DNA of 36,069 bases, taken from Marinomonas rhizomae. GTDB taxonomy: Bacteria > Pseudomonadota > Gammaproteobacteria > Pseudomonadales > Marinomonadaceae. Numbering within the stretch: position 1 is the stretch's first letter; each line of letters opens with the position of its first letter. The notes beneath the pieces were generated by a model. It searched no databases. It was not told where the DNA came from and worked only from the letters and a program-made list of their open reading frames with translations. Location: contig NZ_QNSE01000024.1 in NCBI RefSeq assembly GCF_003315485.1, positions 1-36,069 on the forward strand, read 5' to 3'. Made by a program: the position numbers and the translations under genes. Shown here piece after piece: positions 7,150-15,726 of the stretch.

Positions 7150-8574
7150 CTATTTCAAAAAGTCTTGTTCTAGAGTATGGGTTAACTTGCCCACTTTGGT
7201 AAAGGTTTCTTGGTATTCTTCTTGGCATTTCGAGTCAGCGACCAGTCCGCCGCCGGCCCAGCAATGCAAGTTGCCATGGTCAGCCACCAAGGTGCGAATG
7301 GTGATACTGGAATCCATTTGACCGTTGGCGCTGAAATAAGCCACAGAGCCGCAATACGCGGAACGCTCATGAGGTTCGAGTTCATCGATGATTTCCATGG
7401 CGCGAATTTTAGGTGCGCCTGTAATAGAGCCACCGGGGAAGCTTTGATGGAAAACACGAATCGCTTGATCGGCTTGATCAATGCGGCCTTCAACGGTGGA
7501 AACTAAATGATGGACATTGGCATAACTTTCTAAGGCAAACAGTTTTGGCGCCTTGATGCTGCCAGTCAAACAGGTTCGTCCTAAGTCGTTGCGTAGTAAA
7601 TCAACAATCATTAGGTTTTCGGCGCGATCTTTTTCGGATGTGAGTAACCAGTCGGCATTGGCTTTATCTTCTTCTGGGCTGTTGCCGCGAGCTACTGTGC
7701 CTTTGATTGGTTTGGATTCTACTCGCCCTTGATCGCATAAAAGGAAGCGCTCAGGCGAATGGCTCAATAAACTTTGCTGTGGTGAAAATTCCATATAAGC
7801 GGAAAACGGCGTCGGACAAGCGTCTCGTAAAGTGTGATATGCCGTAAAGGTATCGCCTTGGTATTTGGTAGAAAAACGCTGCGCTAAATTGACCTGATAA
7901 CAATCACCAGATCGAATATAGTCTTGTACAGATGAAAATTTTTGCGCGTATTCTGTTTTTGTCATGTTTGAAGTAAAGGGGGTTTCTAGGCGAAAAGGCT
8001 GCGCTTCGTTTAAATCATGCTTTACCAATACATCGTCGCAAGCGCTGGTGAAACGGTTGATAAGGTCGGCCACGTCTTCGGGAGGACACCAAGGAGAAGT
8101 AATCAGTTTAGTGGTTTTTTTCTTGTGACTAGTAATGACTGCCCAGCCATAAAGTCCAAGACTCAAGGTTTCTAACTTGATATCGTGGTCGACTGTGTCG
8201 GGTAAGCGTTCCACATAGTGACCACTTTCGTAACCATAATAACCAAGTAAACCGCCAACGAAGGGTAAGTCTTTTGGTGCTGATTGTGCCCAAGGTTCTT
8301 TGCAGATAAGGCTCATTAATTCATTCAGCAAAGTCATTGGGTTGTCAGTGTTGCTTAGCTCATAAAGCGGTGTTGTGTACCAAGTAATAGGCTGACTATT
8401 GGAAACAGGATGAACACGAGCGATTGGGTTGGCTACTAAAATGTCGAAGTTGGTATCGGGGAAGTGTTCATGATTGCTGTCGAGCAAAGCCGGAAAAGGT
8501 AAGTCTCGTACAGCAGCAAAGAAAGACAGTAACGACGCTTGATACGGAAGATTTACATGTTTGATTTCTGACAT
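7150..8574 (-). CDS. pabB: aminodeoxychorismate synthase component I
   Basis: The 474-residue enzyme converts chorismate and ammonia (from PabA) to 4-amino-4-deoxychorismate, a precursor of p-aminobenzoate and folate. The C-terminal chorismate-binding domain is complete: SKPIKGTVARG, where the Lys of PIKGT is characteristic of PabB as opposed to PIAGT in TrpE; then SEKDRAENLMIVDLLRNDLG, GSITGAPKIRAMEIIDELE and AGGGLVADS. The N-terminal half matches the anthranilate-synthase-I N domain. It leads a unit with nudL and possibly cysH. It is divergent from the alpha/beta-hydrolase gene across 148 nt. Confidence 0.92.
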   Translation of the reverse strand: MSEIKHVNLPYQASLLSFFAAVRDLPFPALLDSNHEHFPDTNFDILVANPIARVHPVSNSQPITWYTTPLYELSNTDNPMTLLNELMSLICKEPWAQSAPKDLPFVGGLLGYYGYESGHYVERLPDTVDHDIKLETLSLGLYGWAVITSHKKKTTKLITSPWCPPEDVADLINRFTSACDDVLVKHDLNEAQPFRLETPFTSNMTKTEYAQKFSSVQDYIRSGDCYQVNLAQRFSTKYQGDTFTAYHTLRDACPTPFSAYMEFSPQQSLLSHSPERFLLCDQGRVESKPIKGTVARGNSPEEDKANADWLLTSEKDRAENLMIVDLLRNDLGRTCLTGSIKAPKLFALESYANVHHLVSTVEGRIDQADQAIRVFHQSFPGGSITGAPKIRAMEIIDELEPHERSAYCGSVAYFSANGQMDSSITIRTLVADHGNLHCWAGGGLVADSKCQEEYQETFTKVGKLTHTLEQDFLK

Positions 8575-8722
8575 TTATTTTAATACCTAGTAATATGAGG
8601 TCTGCGTTTACCAAGACATGGTGAAAAGTACATGTTTTAAAATAGACGTTGCTTGGTTTTATGCGTTTTGCTGATCACAGCATTGTATTCTTTTAATAGG
8701 GCTCCTCACAGGTTAATTACAA

Positions 8723-9589
8723 GTGTCTGACATTTTTTTTCTTTCTTTACCTAATGCGCGCATTGCGTACCGTCTTTATGAGAACCCAGAAGCACAAAGT
8801 GATCGAGTGTGCTTGTTATTGCATGGTGCTGGTGTGGCGGGTGAAATCACTTTTTCCCAGATGTTGCCGTATTTTACCCAATGGCGTTGGATGCTGGTTC
8901 CTGACCTAAAAGGCATGGGAGATTCTTTTCATCATCACGGTGAAGAAGACGCGGTATCGATTGCCGAATTGACCGAGGAAGTAGAGGCGTTGTTAGCTCA
9001 TGTTAAATGGGACGATTTTGATCTGGTTGCCTACTCTCTTGGCGGCTTGGTGGCGTTGAACCTCAATTATCAGCGTAGCTTACAAGATAAAAAGAAAATC
9101 AAAATGGCGTTGTTGGAGCCGGCATCCTTGGATCGTGAGGATTTATCTACCTTGATGGATGTGCGTCAAAAGTATCGTCATGCTTCGAAACTGATTCGTG
9201 ATACGGGCGATGTGGAACTTGGCGTGGCGAGCTTTATGGATGGTGTGTCACCGAACCGACGCAAACACCCGGTTGCGGAAGCTACGACACAATCTCGTCT
9301 TGCGCACCGACCTTATGGTTTTGCCTATGCTTTAGATGCGGTGACAGATCATGTGGCGTTAATGGCGGACGAGCCGCATATTCGTCAGGCAATAGTGGAT
9401 GCGTCAGAACAGGTATTTTTGTTCTCTGGTGAGTTAAGTCATGAAGCCTTGCGCCAACATTATGATTTGTTAAGCGAGCAAAACGCCGCTTGGCAACATA
9501 AAACCATGAGTGCGTGTGATCATTCATTGCCTTTTCAAAAGCCGAGACAAATTGCGAATCATATTAACAAATGGTTTGCGACTGTATAG
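8723..9589 (+). CDS. alpha/beta-hydrolase fold protein
   Basis: The 288-residue protein starts at a GTG and opens MSDIFFLSLPNARIAYRLYE. The oxyanion-hole motif LLLHGAG lies at 31-37. The nucleophile elbow is AYSLGG with S105 (Ala instead of the usual first Gly). D61 lies in the VPDLKGMGDS loop. The likely catalytic His is H267 in CDHSLPF near the C-terminus. A short cap region lies between about 115 and 205. The substrate cannot be told from sequence. No paired enzyme is next to it: pabB is divergent and the pseudopilin operon starts 83 nt further on with its own strong ribosome site. Confidence 0.82.
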   Translation: MSDIFFLSLPNARIAYRLYENPEAQSDRVCLLLHGAGVAGEITFSQMLPYFTQWRWMLVPDLKGMGDSFHHHGEEDAVSIAELTEEVEALLAHVKWDDFDLVAYSLGGLVALNLNYQRSLQDKKKIKMALLEPASLDREDLSTLMDVRQKYRHASKLIRDTGDVELGVASFMDGVSPNRRKHPVAEATTQSRLAHRPYGFAYALDAVTDHVALMADEPHIRQAIVDASEQVFLFSGELSHEALRQHYDLLSEQNAAWQHKTMSACDHSLPFQKPRQIANHINKWFATV

Positions 9590-9671
9590 TTTAATGCCGT
9601 TAGGGTAGATTAAGCTGAGCGGGCAAGGATGTCTGTTTGGTGTTGTTAAAGCATAAACAAGGAGGTTTTCA

Positions 9672-10184
9672 ATGGGCCGTCAATACGGTTTCTCTCTGCT
9701 AGAACTACTTTGTGTTCTAGTCATCTTGAGCATCTTGGCTCACGCAGGTTCGACGCAATTTCTCAGCGTCAGCCAAAAGACCAAAGATAAAAACACCCTC
9801 AAAAGTGAAATGGCGCGGCTGGCAGATGGACTTACGCAAGCCCGTCAATTGGCGGTGATTAGTGGCCAAACTAGCTTTTTGTGTGGCGGTTTGAATTGTG
9901 ATGGTAGCTGGTCTTCTGGGTTTACTCTCTATCAAGTTGAGCCGAATAGTGGAGTAGAAAAATACTACCAGCAAGCTGTTTTTGATCATGCGCTGACAGT
10001 GTTTTGGCATGGCTTTCCCGTAAAAAAACAGCAAATAGAATTTAAATTTAATGGCTTGTCTAGCTATCAAAATGGCACTTTTGAGTTTTGCTTGGGAGTC
10101 TGGCAAGCCGCCTTGATACTTAACCAAAGTGGGCGTTTTTATCTCACCGATCCGCAAGGTGCCAATGGGGAGCTGTGCGGATGA
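9672..10184 (+). CDS. type IV pseudopilin, GspH/FimT-like
   Basis: The 170-residue protein has a class III prepilin leader. The peptidase site G|FSLLE has Glu at mature position 5, followed by the hydrophobic helix LLCVLVILSILA. The globular part has four cysteines near 74, 78, 141 and 169. A consensus Shine-Dalgarno AAGGAGGT (9659-9666) lies upstream. It opens a cluster of four genes whose order and content recall the E. coli ppdA-ppdB-ygdB-ppdC group and minor-pilin sets such as FimT/PilV/PilW/PilX. The product would be processed by PilD and help prime pilus or pseudopilus assembly. The stop overlaps the next start by ATGA. Confidence 0.85.
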   Translation: MGRQYGFSLLELLCVLVILSILAHAGSTQFLSVSQKTKDKNTLKSEMARLADGLTQARQLAVISGQTSFLCGGLNCDGSWSSGFTLYQVEPNSGVEKYYQQAVFDHALTVFWHGFPVKKQQIEFKFNGLSSYQNGTFEFCLGVWQAALILNQSGRFYLTDPQGANGELCG

Positions 10185-10552
10185 ATAGACCCCGTTTAAT
10201 GCAAACATTACCTAAATCAAGATCAAAGGGTTGGATCATGCTTGAAGTGGTGCTTTGTTTGGCGTTATTTGCTGTGGTGTTATCTGTTCTTCAGCGCCAG
10301 GGAACGGCTCAATGGCAATCCCTTCAGCGAACCGAAGCACAGCGCAAGCTTGATGAAAACCAGCAAAAGCAAGCCGCAATGCGATTGTTGATTGGTCCCG
10401 CAGCTTGGCTCGATACGCAGAGCTCGACGAACGAAGATTACCCCGATTGTCGGTTATGTACTGGGCATGAATTAAAGAATTGGTTTCGTGCTTCACAATA
10501 TGTTCTGCCTGAGTCGACGGTTTTAACTTTGAGAGAAGAGGACAAACTATGA
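10181..10552 (+). CDS. small pseudopilin, PilV/PpdC-like
   Basis: The protein has about 123 residues counted from ATG 10181, which overlaps the previous stop as ATGA. That start is preferred to the GTG at 10175. A prepilin-like segment KG|WIMLEVVLCLALFAVV lies near residues 16-33: Gly before the cut and Glu at mature position 5, but an unusual Trp as residue 1. The remainder is short, with a C-x2-C pair (PDCRLCTG). It is translationally coupled to both neighbours and probably acts as a minor subunit of the pilus tip. The family name is an inference from position and layout. Confidence 0.75.
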   Translation: MNRPRLMQTLPKSRSKGWIMLEVVLCLALFAVVLSVLQRQGTAQWQSLQRTEAQRKLDENQQKQAAMRLLIGPAAWLDTQSSTNEDYPDCRLCTGHELKNWFRASQYVLPESTVLTLREEDKL

Positions 10553-11430
10553 ATCAGCGACATAGTATAAAAGGCAGTCTGTTGATTGAGTTACTGGTGG
10601 TGTGTGGTTTGATTGCGTTGTTCTTGCCTTTTTTAGTAATGGCTATGGCTCGTATGCAAGAGCGACACCTTTTGGCACACACTTACCAAGATCAGCACAC
10701 AATAAAAGCCGCCATAGACGCACATATAAAGGCACAATGGGAAAGGTTATTACCAGTCGGTTGTGTGATAGATGAGTCGTTGTTTTTGACGATTGAATCT
10801 GGCGTGTCGCCGCCGATTCGTTTGGCGACTCGTCACATTCAAAAAGACTCAGATTGGGTAAAAGGGGTTGATTATGGATTGTGTCGTAGCTCAGTTACGG
10901 TTCGAACAAATCCTCTGGAAACGGCCATGACTTGTCATTGGAAAGCAGGAAATAGCGCGATTTTTTCGTCTTGCGAGTCCCACTACAAGGGACATATTTT
11001 TAGTGAGTCTAGGAGTAAAAGCCTGATTCAGTTAGACAGTGATTTGGCCATCGGTCAGTCTGGCATTATTCAAAGCGAAGAGGGATTTTATTGGTATCTC
11101 TCAGAAGGCAAAGACGGCTGGAATGCTTTATGGCGTACGCCGGAGGAAAGCGGTAACTCGTTAGAGCTGTGGAACGGCATCGAACGCCTTGCTATTTTTC
11201 CAATGCTAGATAATAACCAAGATGGCTTTGTGGATACGCTGGACACCCAATATGGACGTTTTCCTTTAGCCAAACTGCGTGGCTTATGGGTGGAGTATCA
11301 GTATCGATTAAGTCATTGTAAAATTGATCGTGATGTGGGTTTTCAAACTGAGTATCACTCTATGCGAGGCGAAACGTGGCATTACGATTCTCCGTGTCAA
11401 AGCGTGGGAAATCAAATAATCGTGCTGTAG
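10549..11430 (+). CDS. minor pseudopilin, PilW/PpdB-like
   Basis: The 293-residue protein has the leader KG|SLLIELLVVCGLIALFLP, with Ser at mature position 1 and Glu at position 5. A long globular domain follows. It contains the acidic loop DNNQDGFVDTLDTQYG, which looks like a Ca2+-binding or EF-hand-like turn near residue 225. Several cysteines could form disulfides in the periplasm. The start codon overlaps the previous stop (ATGA). Length and placement match PilW/PpdB proteins, which are large minor pilins of the tip complex. Confidence 0.8.
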   Translation: MNQRHSIKGSLLIELLVVCGLIALFLPFLVMAMARMQERHLLAHTYQDQHTIKAAIDAHIKAQWERLLPVGCVIDESLFLTIESGVSPPIRLATRHIQKDSDWVKGVDYGLCRSSVTVRTNPLETAMTCHWKAGNSAIFSSCESHYKGHIFSESRSKSLIQLDSDLAIGQSGIIQSEEGFYWYLSEGKDGWNALWRTPEESGNSLELWNGIERLAIFPMLDNNQDGFVDTLDTQYGRFPLAKLRGLWVEYQYRLSHCKIDRDVGFQTEYHSMRGETWHYDSPCQSVGNQIIVL

Positions 11431-11483
11431 TCTGTGTTTTTTCAATCTCATGGATGAGATGAAAATCGTAAGGAATAGAGAAA

Positions 11484-11936
11484 ATGAATCTGTCATTATT
11501 TCGTGCGCAACGAGCGTGGGTGTCTTTGCCGATTATTGCTTTACTACTGGCGATGTCTAGTTTGTCGATGCATTTTCAAGAACGACTTATGGCATCCTAT
11601 AAATGGCATGGGCAAGTAAACGAGGTGGAAGCGGATCAACAAATTTGGACAGACTTTCGGCAAGCCTTAGTTATGACTCCTGGTTTCACATTGGCAAAAG
11701 CGAGTGAATGTATTGGCTTTTGTGATTTAGACGAGCGTTCTCAGGAAAAAACTTGGCGAAAAGATAACCAGCTTGTGCGTTATCGCTGGGAAAGTTACGA
11801 GTCGCTGCCAGATGAATTTGATAATGCTAAGATTTCCTACCGACTCTGCGCCACACAAAACCAGCAACAATATCTATGCTGGTGGTGGCGAGAGGATAGG
11901 TTGCTTGCAAGTGGTTGGGTTAGTGCTTCTGATTGA
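11484..11936 (+). CDS. PilX/YgdB-like minor pilus accessory protein
   Basis: The 150-residue protein has one N-terminal membrane helix (about 12-30) and a soluble domain with four cysteines (near 73, 77, 121 and 131). It lacks the Gly/Glu prepilin site of its three upstream neighbours, as does E. coli YgdB (DUF2509). It closes the cluster 53 nt after the PilW-like gene and follows GTAAGGAATAGAG. Its last 17 nt overlap the end of the convergent PP0621-type gene. A role in the same pilus-tip complex is inferred from position. Confidence 0.7.
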   Translation: MNLSLFRAQRAWVSLPIIALLLAMSSLSMHFQERLMASYKWHGQVNEVEADQQIWTDFRQALVMTPGFTLAKASECIGFCDLDERSQEKTWRKDNQLVRYRWESYESLPDEFDNAKISYRLCATQNQQQYLCWWWREDRLLASGWVSASD

Positions 11937-12180
11937 AGGCTTTTAAATGTTCCGCACTGCAAAATGCTCGCGCATCTTGGTCATGAATCGCATGAGAGCG
12001 CGGCATGAATGTTTGGCACTCCTCGCAGCGAACCATACTTTCTTGAGGCTTATCTTTTTTAGCTGAATCCTGTTTTTTGTTCTCTGCTGGCGATTGGCCG
12101 CGCTTAAAAACGACAAATTGGCGGTACAACCACCAACCAATAAAGAAAATAGCAACAAAAACGATCAAACGTACGATCAT
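11920..12180 (-). CDS. PP0621-family small membrane protein with zinc-binding motif
   Basis: The 86-residue protein has one N-terminal membrane helix (about 3-19), a polar charged linker (about 26-48) and a C-terminal putative zinc site, MVRCEECQTFMPRSHA...FCSAEHLK. This gives C-x2-C followed by C-x3-H (C52, C55, C74, H78 by my count). It resembles the PP0621 family of gammaproteobacteria, whose function is unknown. It is divergent from nadE across 73 nt and overlaps the convergent pilus gene by 17 nt. Confidence 0.78.
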   Translation of the reverse strand: MIVRLIVFVAIFFIGWWLYRQFVVFKRGQSPAENKKQDSAKKDKPQESMVRCEECQTFMPRSHAIHDQDARAFCSAEHLKAFNQKH

Positions 12181-12253
12181 ACACTTTACCTAGCTTGGGT
12201 TATTCCAGACAATAACAGGCATATTCTAACAGAGTTCACGAGATAGCAACTGT

Positions 12254-13891
12254 ATGACATTACGAATTGCAATGGCCCAGCTGGATATGCTGGTCGGAGA
12301 CATTACAAAAAACACCCAATCCGTTATTGATGCGGCAAATAAAGCCCGTGATGAAGAACGCGCGGATGTGGTGGTTTTTCCTGAATTAACCCTAACGGGT
12401 TATCCACCAGAAGATTTACTATTACGTTCTAGCTTGGATACACGTATAGAGTCCGCCTTGGCGAAACTATTAGCCGAGATTCGCGATATCTATGTGGTCG
12501 TTGGTTATCCTCGTCGAATCGATGGCGAACTGTTTAACTGCGCTGGCGTGATTTACCAAGGTCAATTGTTGGTGGAATACGCTAAACAAAAGCTACCTAA
12601 CTTTCAGGTCTTTGATGACAAACGTTACTTTAGCGAAGGCCGTGAAGCGGGCCTTGTTGATATTAAAGGTGTCACCGTTGGCTTAAGCATCTGTGAAGAT
12701 ATTTGGCACCCAGAGCCGATTGCCCAAGCCAAAGCGGCTGGGGCAGAACTGATTCTTAACTTGAACGCCTCGCCTTACCACATTGAAAAAATGGGCGAGC
12801 GCGAAGAACTGCTTCACCAGCGTGCCACTGAATCGACCTTACCCATTGTCTATGTGAACTACATGGGCGCGCAGGACGAGCTGGTCTACGAAGGCGGCTC
12901 TTTTGTTGTCAACGCCAAAGGCGAGAAAATCATGCAAGCGCCTTGGTTTGAAGCCGATCTGTACTGTGTCGACATGATCGTTGACGAAAGCCAACCAAAC
13001 AAGGTTGAGCCTGTGGCTGGTGTTATAGCGCCAACATTGGATATTGAAGCCAGCGTTTACCAAGCCATGGTGCTTGGCTTGCGTGACTACATCACTAAAA
13101 ATCGTTTTAAAGGCATAGTGTTAGGCTTGAGTGGCGGTATCGATTCTGCCTTGTCTCTTGCTGTCGCTGTTGATGCCATCGGCGCGGATCGCGTACAGGC
13201 CATCATGATGCCTTACACTTACACCTCATCTATTAGCCTGCACGACGCCGAAGAAGAAGCCAATTTGTTGGGTGTGAAATACAGCGTCTTACCGATTGAA
13301 TCCATGGTATCGGCCTTTACCGACGTTTTAGCCCCAGAATTTGAAGGCTATGCCAAAGACACCACAGAAGAAAACCTACAAGCGCGTACTCGTGGCGTGA
13401 CCCTAATGGCGATTTCTAACAAGAAAGGCTACATGGTACTAACCACAGGCAACAAGAGCGAAATGGCTGTTGGTTATGCGACGCTTTATGGGGACATGGT
13501 TGGTGGTTATTCCGTCTTAAAAGATGTCTTTAAAACACTCGTTTTCAAACTTTGCCGCTACCGCAATACCTTGGGTTACGTGATTCCTGAGCGCGTCATC
13601 ACGCGTCCACCTTCCGCGGAACTCGCTCCAGATCAAAAAGACGAAGACTCCTTGCCAAGCTACGACATCCTCGATGAGATCTTACGCATGTACATTGAAG
13701 AGGATCAAAGCGCAGATGCTATCCTAGCGACGAAAAAATTCGACCGCGACACCGTGTATCGCGTACTTCGTCTTGTTGACGTCAACGAATACAAACGCCG
13801 CCAAGCACCAACCGGTGTTCGTATTACCGCCCGTGGTTTTGGACGAGATCGTCGTTACCCGATTACCAATGGTTGGCACATCGGGGAGTAG
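12254..13891 (+). CDS. nadE: glutamine-dependent NAD+ synthetase
   Basis: The 545-residue two-domain enzyme makes NAD+ from nicotinate adenine dinucleotide, ATP and glutamine. The N-terminal nitrilase-type glutaminase domain has its catalytic triad at E44 (FPELTLTGYPPEDLL), K113 (AKQKLPN) and C147 (SICEDIWHPEP). The C-terminal synthetase domain has the PP-loop LSGGIDSALSLAVAVDA near 292-308 and the motif TTGNKSEMAVGYATLYGDM. Length fits the short two-domain bacterial type. Codons are richer in C-ending forms than in neighbouring genes, which may reflect high expression. It is a single-gene unit ending just before the composite repeat. Confidence 0.95.
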   Translation: MTLRIAMAQLDMLVGDITKNTQSVIDAANKARDEERADVVVFPELTLTGYPPEDLLLRSSLDTRIESALAKLLAEIRDIYVVVGYPRRIDGELFNCAGVIYQGQLLVEYAKQKLPNFQVFDDKRYFSEGREAGLVDIKGVTVGLSICEDIWHPEPIAQAKAAGAELILNLNASPYHIEKMGEREELLHQRATESTLPIVYVNYMGAQDELVYEGGSFVVNAKGEKIMQAPWFEADLYCVDMIVDESQPNKVEPVAGVIAPTLDIEASVYQAMVLGLRDYITKNRFKGIVLGLSGGIDSALSLAVAVDAIGADRVQAIMMPYTYTSSISLHDAEEEANLLGVKYSVLPIESMVSAFTDVLAPEFEGYAKDTTEENLQARTRGVTLMAISNKKGYMVLTTGNKSEMAVGYATLYGDMVGGYSVLKDVFKTLVFKLCRYRNTLGYVIPERVITRPPSAELAPDQKDEDSLPSYDILDEILRMYIEEDQSADAILATKKFDRDTVYRVLRLVDVNEYKRRQAPTGVRITARGFGRDRRYPITNGWHIGE

Positions 13892-13924
13892 CGCTTTTAA
13901 AAAAGCTTTCAAAACTTGTTATTT

Positions 13925-13957
13925 CCCGCTCTTTAATTCAGTAAAAAGCTGAGCGGG
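13925..13957 (+). terminator. possible terminator hairpin after nadE
   Basis: CCCGCTC (13925-13931) pairs with GAGCGGG (13951-13957). The loop is long (19 nt) and no U-run follows, so this is a weak terminator candidate. The GAGCGGG motif also recurs inside the adjacent repeat. Confidence 0.3.
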
Positions 13958-13965
13958 GCTTAGTT

Positions 13966-14400
13966 CCTTCCCCTTTTGTCTTCCAAGGGGAAGGTTAGGA
14001 TGGGGTTGTTTCTTTGGTTTTGAAAGTGTATTTGTCACTTCTCAAACGCTTTGTATTCCCGACCTTTATTCCGCTCTGCTGAGCGGGTAACTTTTTGCTA
14101 GCGCCCAAAAAGTAACCAAAAATTCGCTTTAAGATCTTTAATGCCTGATTTCTCTCGTAAGCGCATGATTTTTACCTACGCTCCTTTTGCACTAAGACAT
14201 AGATTGTTTATCTGGTGCGAGATAGATGGTCAAACAATGACTCTGAAACGCCATAAAGTCGCGCAACTTCGTCGCGTCGAACTGACTTCATCGTAGCTAA
14301 TCGTCTGCAAATGTATACCCGATACCGTAATGCCAGTCGTAGGGCGGATGAGGGAGGTACGACAGTGATCCGCCGCTGAAAGCGAAGCTTTCATTGTTCA
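13966..14400 (+). repeat. composite intergenic repeat, forward copy left of array 2
   Basis: The modules run in this order: outer hairpin CCTTCCCCTT/AAGGGGAAGG (13966-13975 and 13985-13994), the flank AGGATGGGGTTG, the unit core CTTTGTATTCCCGACCTTTA (from about 14046), the tail GTCGCGTCGAA (about 14272-14282), and the inner block with GATCCGCC and GAAAGC-GAA-GCTTTC (about 14294-14395). It is the same arrangement as left of array 1, here with the complete inner block. It contains no convincing gene. The stretch 14401-14528, up to the leader, shows nothing I can name. Confidence 0.8.
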
Positions 14401-14528
14401 GGTAGGTCTCCTTTAGTCCGAAAATCAGCTGTTGTTGAGTTAATAAAGAAAATGTATTTTGTATCGCTGGATGGCATGCTGAGCCATTTATAGCGGCTGA
14501 TAGACACTATTATAAATACGTCGTCTGG

Positions 14529-14794
14529 AAAAACAGATCAGGTCATAAGGTCTGAGGGAATCGCTTGCCTCTCTGGTCAAATCACGCTACAAAAGGGTAC
14601 ATTAAGAACCAACATAGCGGCGATCAAAGATGATCTGAAGCGGCATAGTCCAAACAGACTCTGAAGTTTAGCGAGTTATTTAACAGGGAAGTCCCACCAT
14701 GAAAAAAGCAATTCCCCTATATAGACAACGCAGCCGTTCAACTGTGGGTTATAGCCACAGTTACGCTGCCGTATAACCCTTAATTGTTATATTT
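14529..14794 (+). repeat. ~265-bp array leader, copy B
   Basis: This is the second copy of the block at 461-725, colinear over its whole length and ending with the same AATTGTTATATTT. The sharpest conservation is in GGTCATAAGGTCTGAGGGAA, GCGGCATAGTCCAAACAG, GCGAGTTATTTAACAGGGAA and CCTATATAGACAACGCAGCC-type sequence. The central part (14591-14622) varies most. The mini-ORF beginning at 14699 is in a different frame from that of copy A after the indel and ends at 14776. It again lies between the composite repeat and the first cassette gene. Confidence 0.75.
14736..14792 (+). other. attC-like site at end of leader B
   Basis: R''-like GTTCAAC (14736-14742) and R'-like GTTATAT (14786-14792) enclose a palindrome with an 8-bp outer stem GGGTTATA/TATAACCC. 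Several substitutions relative to copy A fall in the palindrome while the outer stem is kept, as expected if structure is under selection. Confidence 0.5.
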
Positions 14795-14820
14795 TTTGGT
14801 AGACGAAAGAGAGTCGTTTT

Positions 14821-15240
14821 ATGACAGAAAATAGTAGATTTAAAAGGCTAAGTTCTGGGAGGGATTACATAGCTGACAACTATCTAGAGTCATTCAGCTT
14901 AACCGATGCTGCAAATAATTCGTTTATGTCCCCTTTCCATTTCTCTCGAATTTTTAAGGAAAATTATGGTGAAACACCGAATGAATTTTTGATTAGGCTA
15001 AGAATTGAAAAAGCCAAGCAGATGCTTATTACAGAGAACTATAGTGTATCTGAAATCTGTGAACGAGTCGGTTATATGAGTCTCGGTAGCTTTTCATCGC
15101 TTTTTCTTAAACATGTGGGTATGCCTCCAACATCGTATCGCCGCACTTTGTGGAAATTATCCAGTGAACCTTTTCGATACCCATTGCAAGCCATTCCAGC
15201 TTGTTATGCTTATCATTTTTTGAGAAAACCAGTGAATTGA
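14821..15240 (+). CDS. AraC-type HTH protein without effector domain, cassette-borne
   Basis: The 139-residue protein consists of an AraC/XylS DNA-binding domain with two helix-turn-helix units. The first (about 25-45) reads SLTDAANNSFMSPFHFSRIF. The second (about 74-97) reads YSVSEICERVGYMSLGSFSS, followed by the signature FLKHVGMPPTSYRR. A C-terminal tail of about 35 residues is unassigned. There is no N-terminal ligand domain. The next gene, 71 nt on, is a VOC-fold protein. This short AraC plus glyoxalase-like pair is a recurring arrangement in bacteria, so a regulator-target relation is likely. No attC lies between them, so the two probably share one cassette. Confidence 0.85.
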   Translation: MTENSRFKRLSSGRDYIADNYLESFSLTDAANNSFMSPFHFSRIFKENYGETPNEFLIRLRIEKAKQMLITENYSVSEICERVGYMSLGSFSSLFLKHVGMPPTSYRRTLWKLSSEPFRYPLQAIPACYAYHFLRKPVN

Positions 15241-15258
15241 GCAATATTGGAGAAATAT

Positions 15259-15288
15259 CATTTTTATTATTTCTATAAAATAAAAATG
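15259..15288. promoter_or_regulatory. perfect AT-rich inverted repeat between AraC-type and VOC genes
   Basis: CATTTTTATT (15259-15268) and AATAAAAATG (15279-15288) form a perfect 10-bp inverted repeat with a 10-nt spacer, 23 nt upstream of the VOC start codon. It could be a regulator-binding site or an RNA hairpin that lowers read-through. It has no T-run, so it is not a standard terminator. Confidence 0.45.
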
Positions 15289-15311
15289 AATTAACAACTA
15301 GGAATATAAAG

Positions 15312-15719
15312 ATGATCACATCCATAGCGCATGCAACAATATATGTACTTAATCAGGACGAAGCTCTTGATTTTTACAAAAACAAGCTTGGTTTTGAGGT
15401 TGGTGATGACATGAAAATGGAAGGAGGTTTTCGATGGCTAACTGTATATCCAAAATCTAAATCACAACTTCAGCTGGTATTGGCAGAGCCAAAAGAGGGA
15501 CCGATGTTCACCAAAGACTCTGCCGAAAAAATACGAAGTTTAATCGAAGAAGGCGCATTTGGAGCAGGTGTTTTCGAAACTGAAAATTGCCAAAAAACGT
15601 ACGAAGAGCTTGTGGCTAAAGGAGTGGAATTTATCCAGCCACCTACAGAACAGCTTTATGGCATCGAAGCTATGGGCATAGACAACTCTGGAAACTGGTT
15701 TAGTTTGGTTCAACGATAA
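15312..15719 (+). CDS. VOC-superfamily (glyoxalase/bleomycin-resistance-like) protein
   Basis: The 135-residue protein has the paired beta-alpha-beta-beta-beta fold of the vicinal-oxygen-chelate family. The first module is ITSIAHATIYVLNQDEALDFYKNKLGF, the second begins near residue 83 and ends YGIEAMGIDNSGNWFSLVQ. Likely metal ligands are H7 in the first strand and a Glu in YGIEAM. Such proteins include glyoxalases, dioxygenases and antibiotic-sequestering proteins; the substrate here is unknown. AGGA lies upstream of the start. It follows the AraC-type gene and is closed by a well-formed attC, so it ends a cassette. Confidence 0.85.
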   Translation: MITSIAHATIYVLNQDEALDFYKNKLGFEVGDDMKMEGGFRWLTVYPKSKSQLQLVLAEPKEGPMFTKDSAEKIRSLIEEGAFGAGVFETENCQKTYEELVAKGVEFIQPPTEQLYGIEAMGIDNSGNWFSLVQR

Positions 15720-15726
15720 AAATAAA

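Noticed and set aside
7182..7506. Overlapping frames of about 100 codons within pabB
   Set aside because: They are shadows of the well-conserved chorismate-binding domain.
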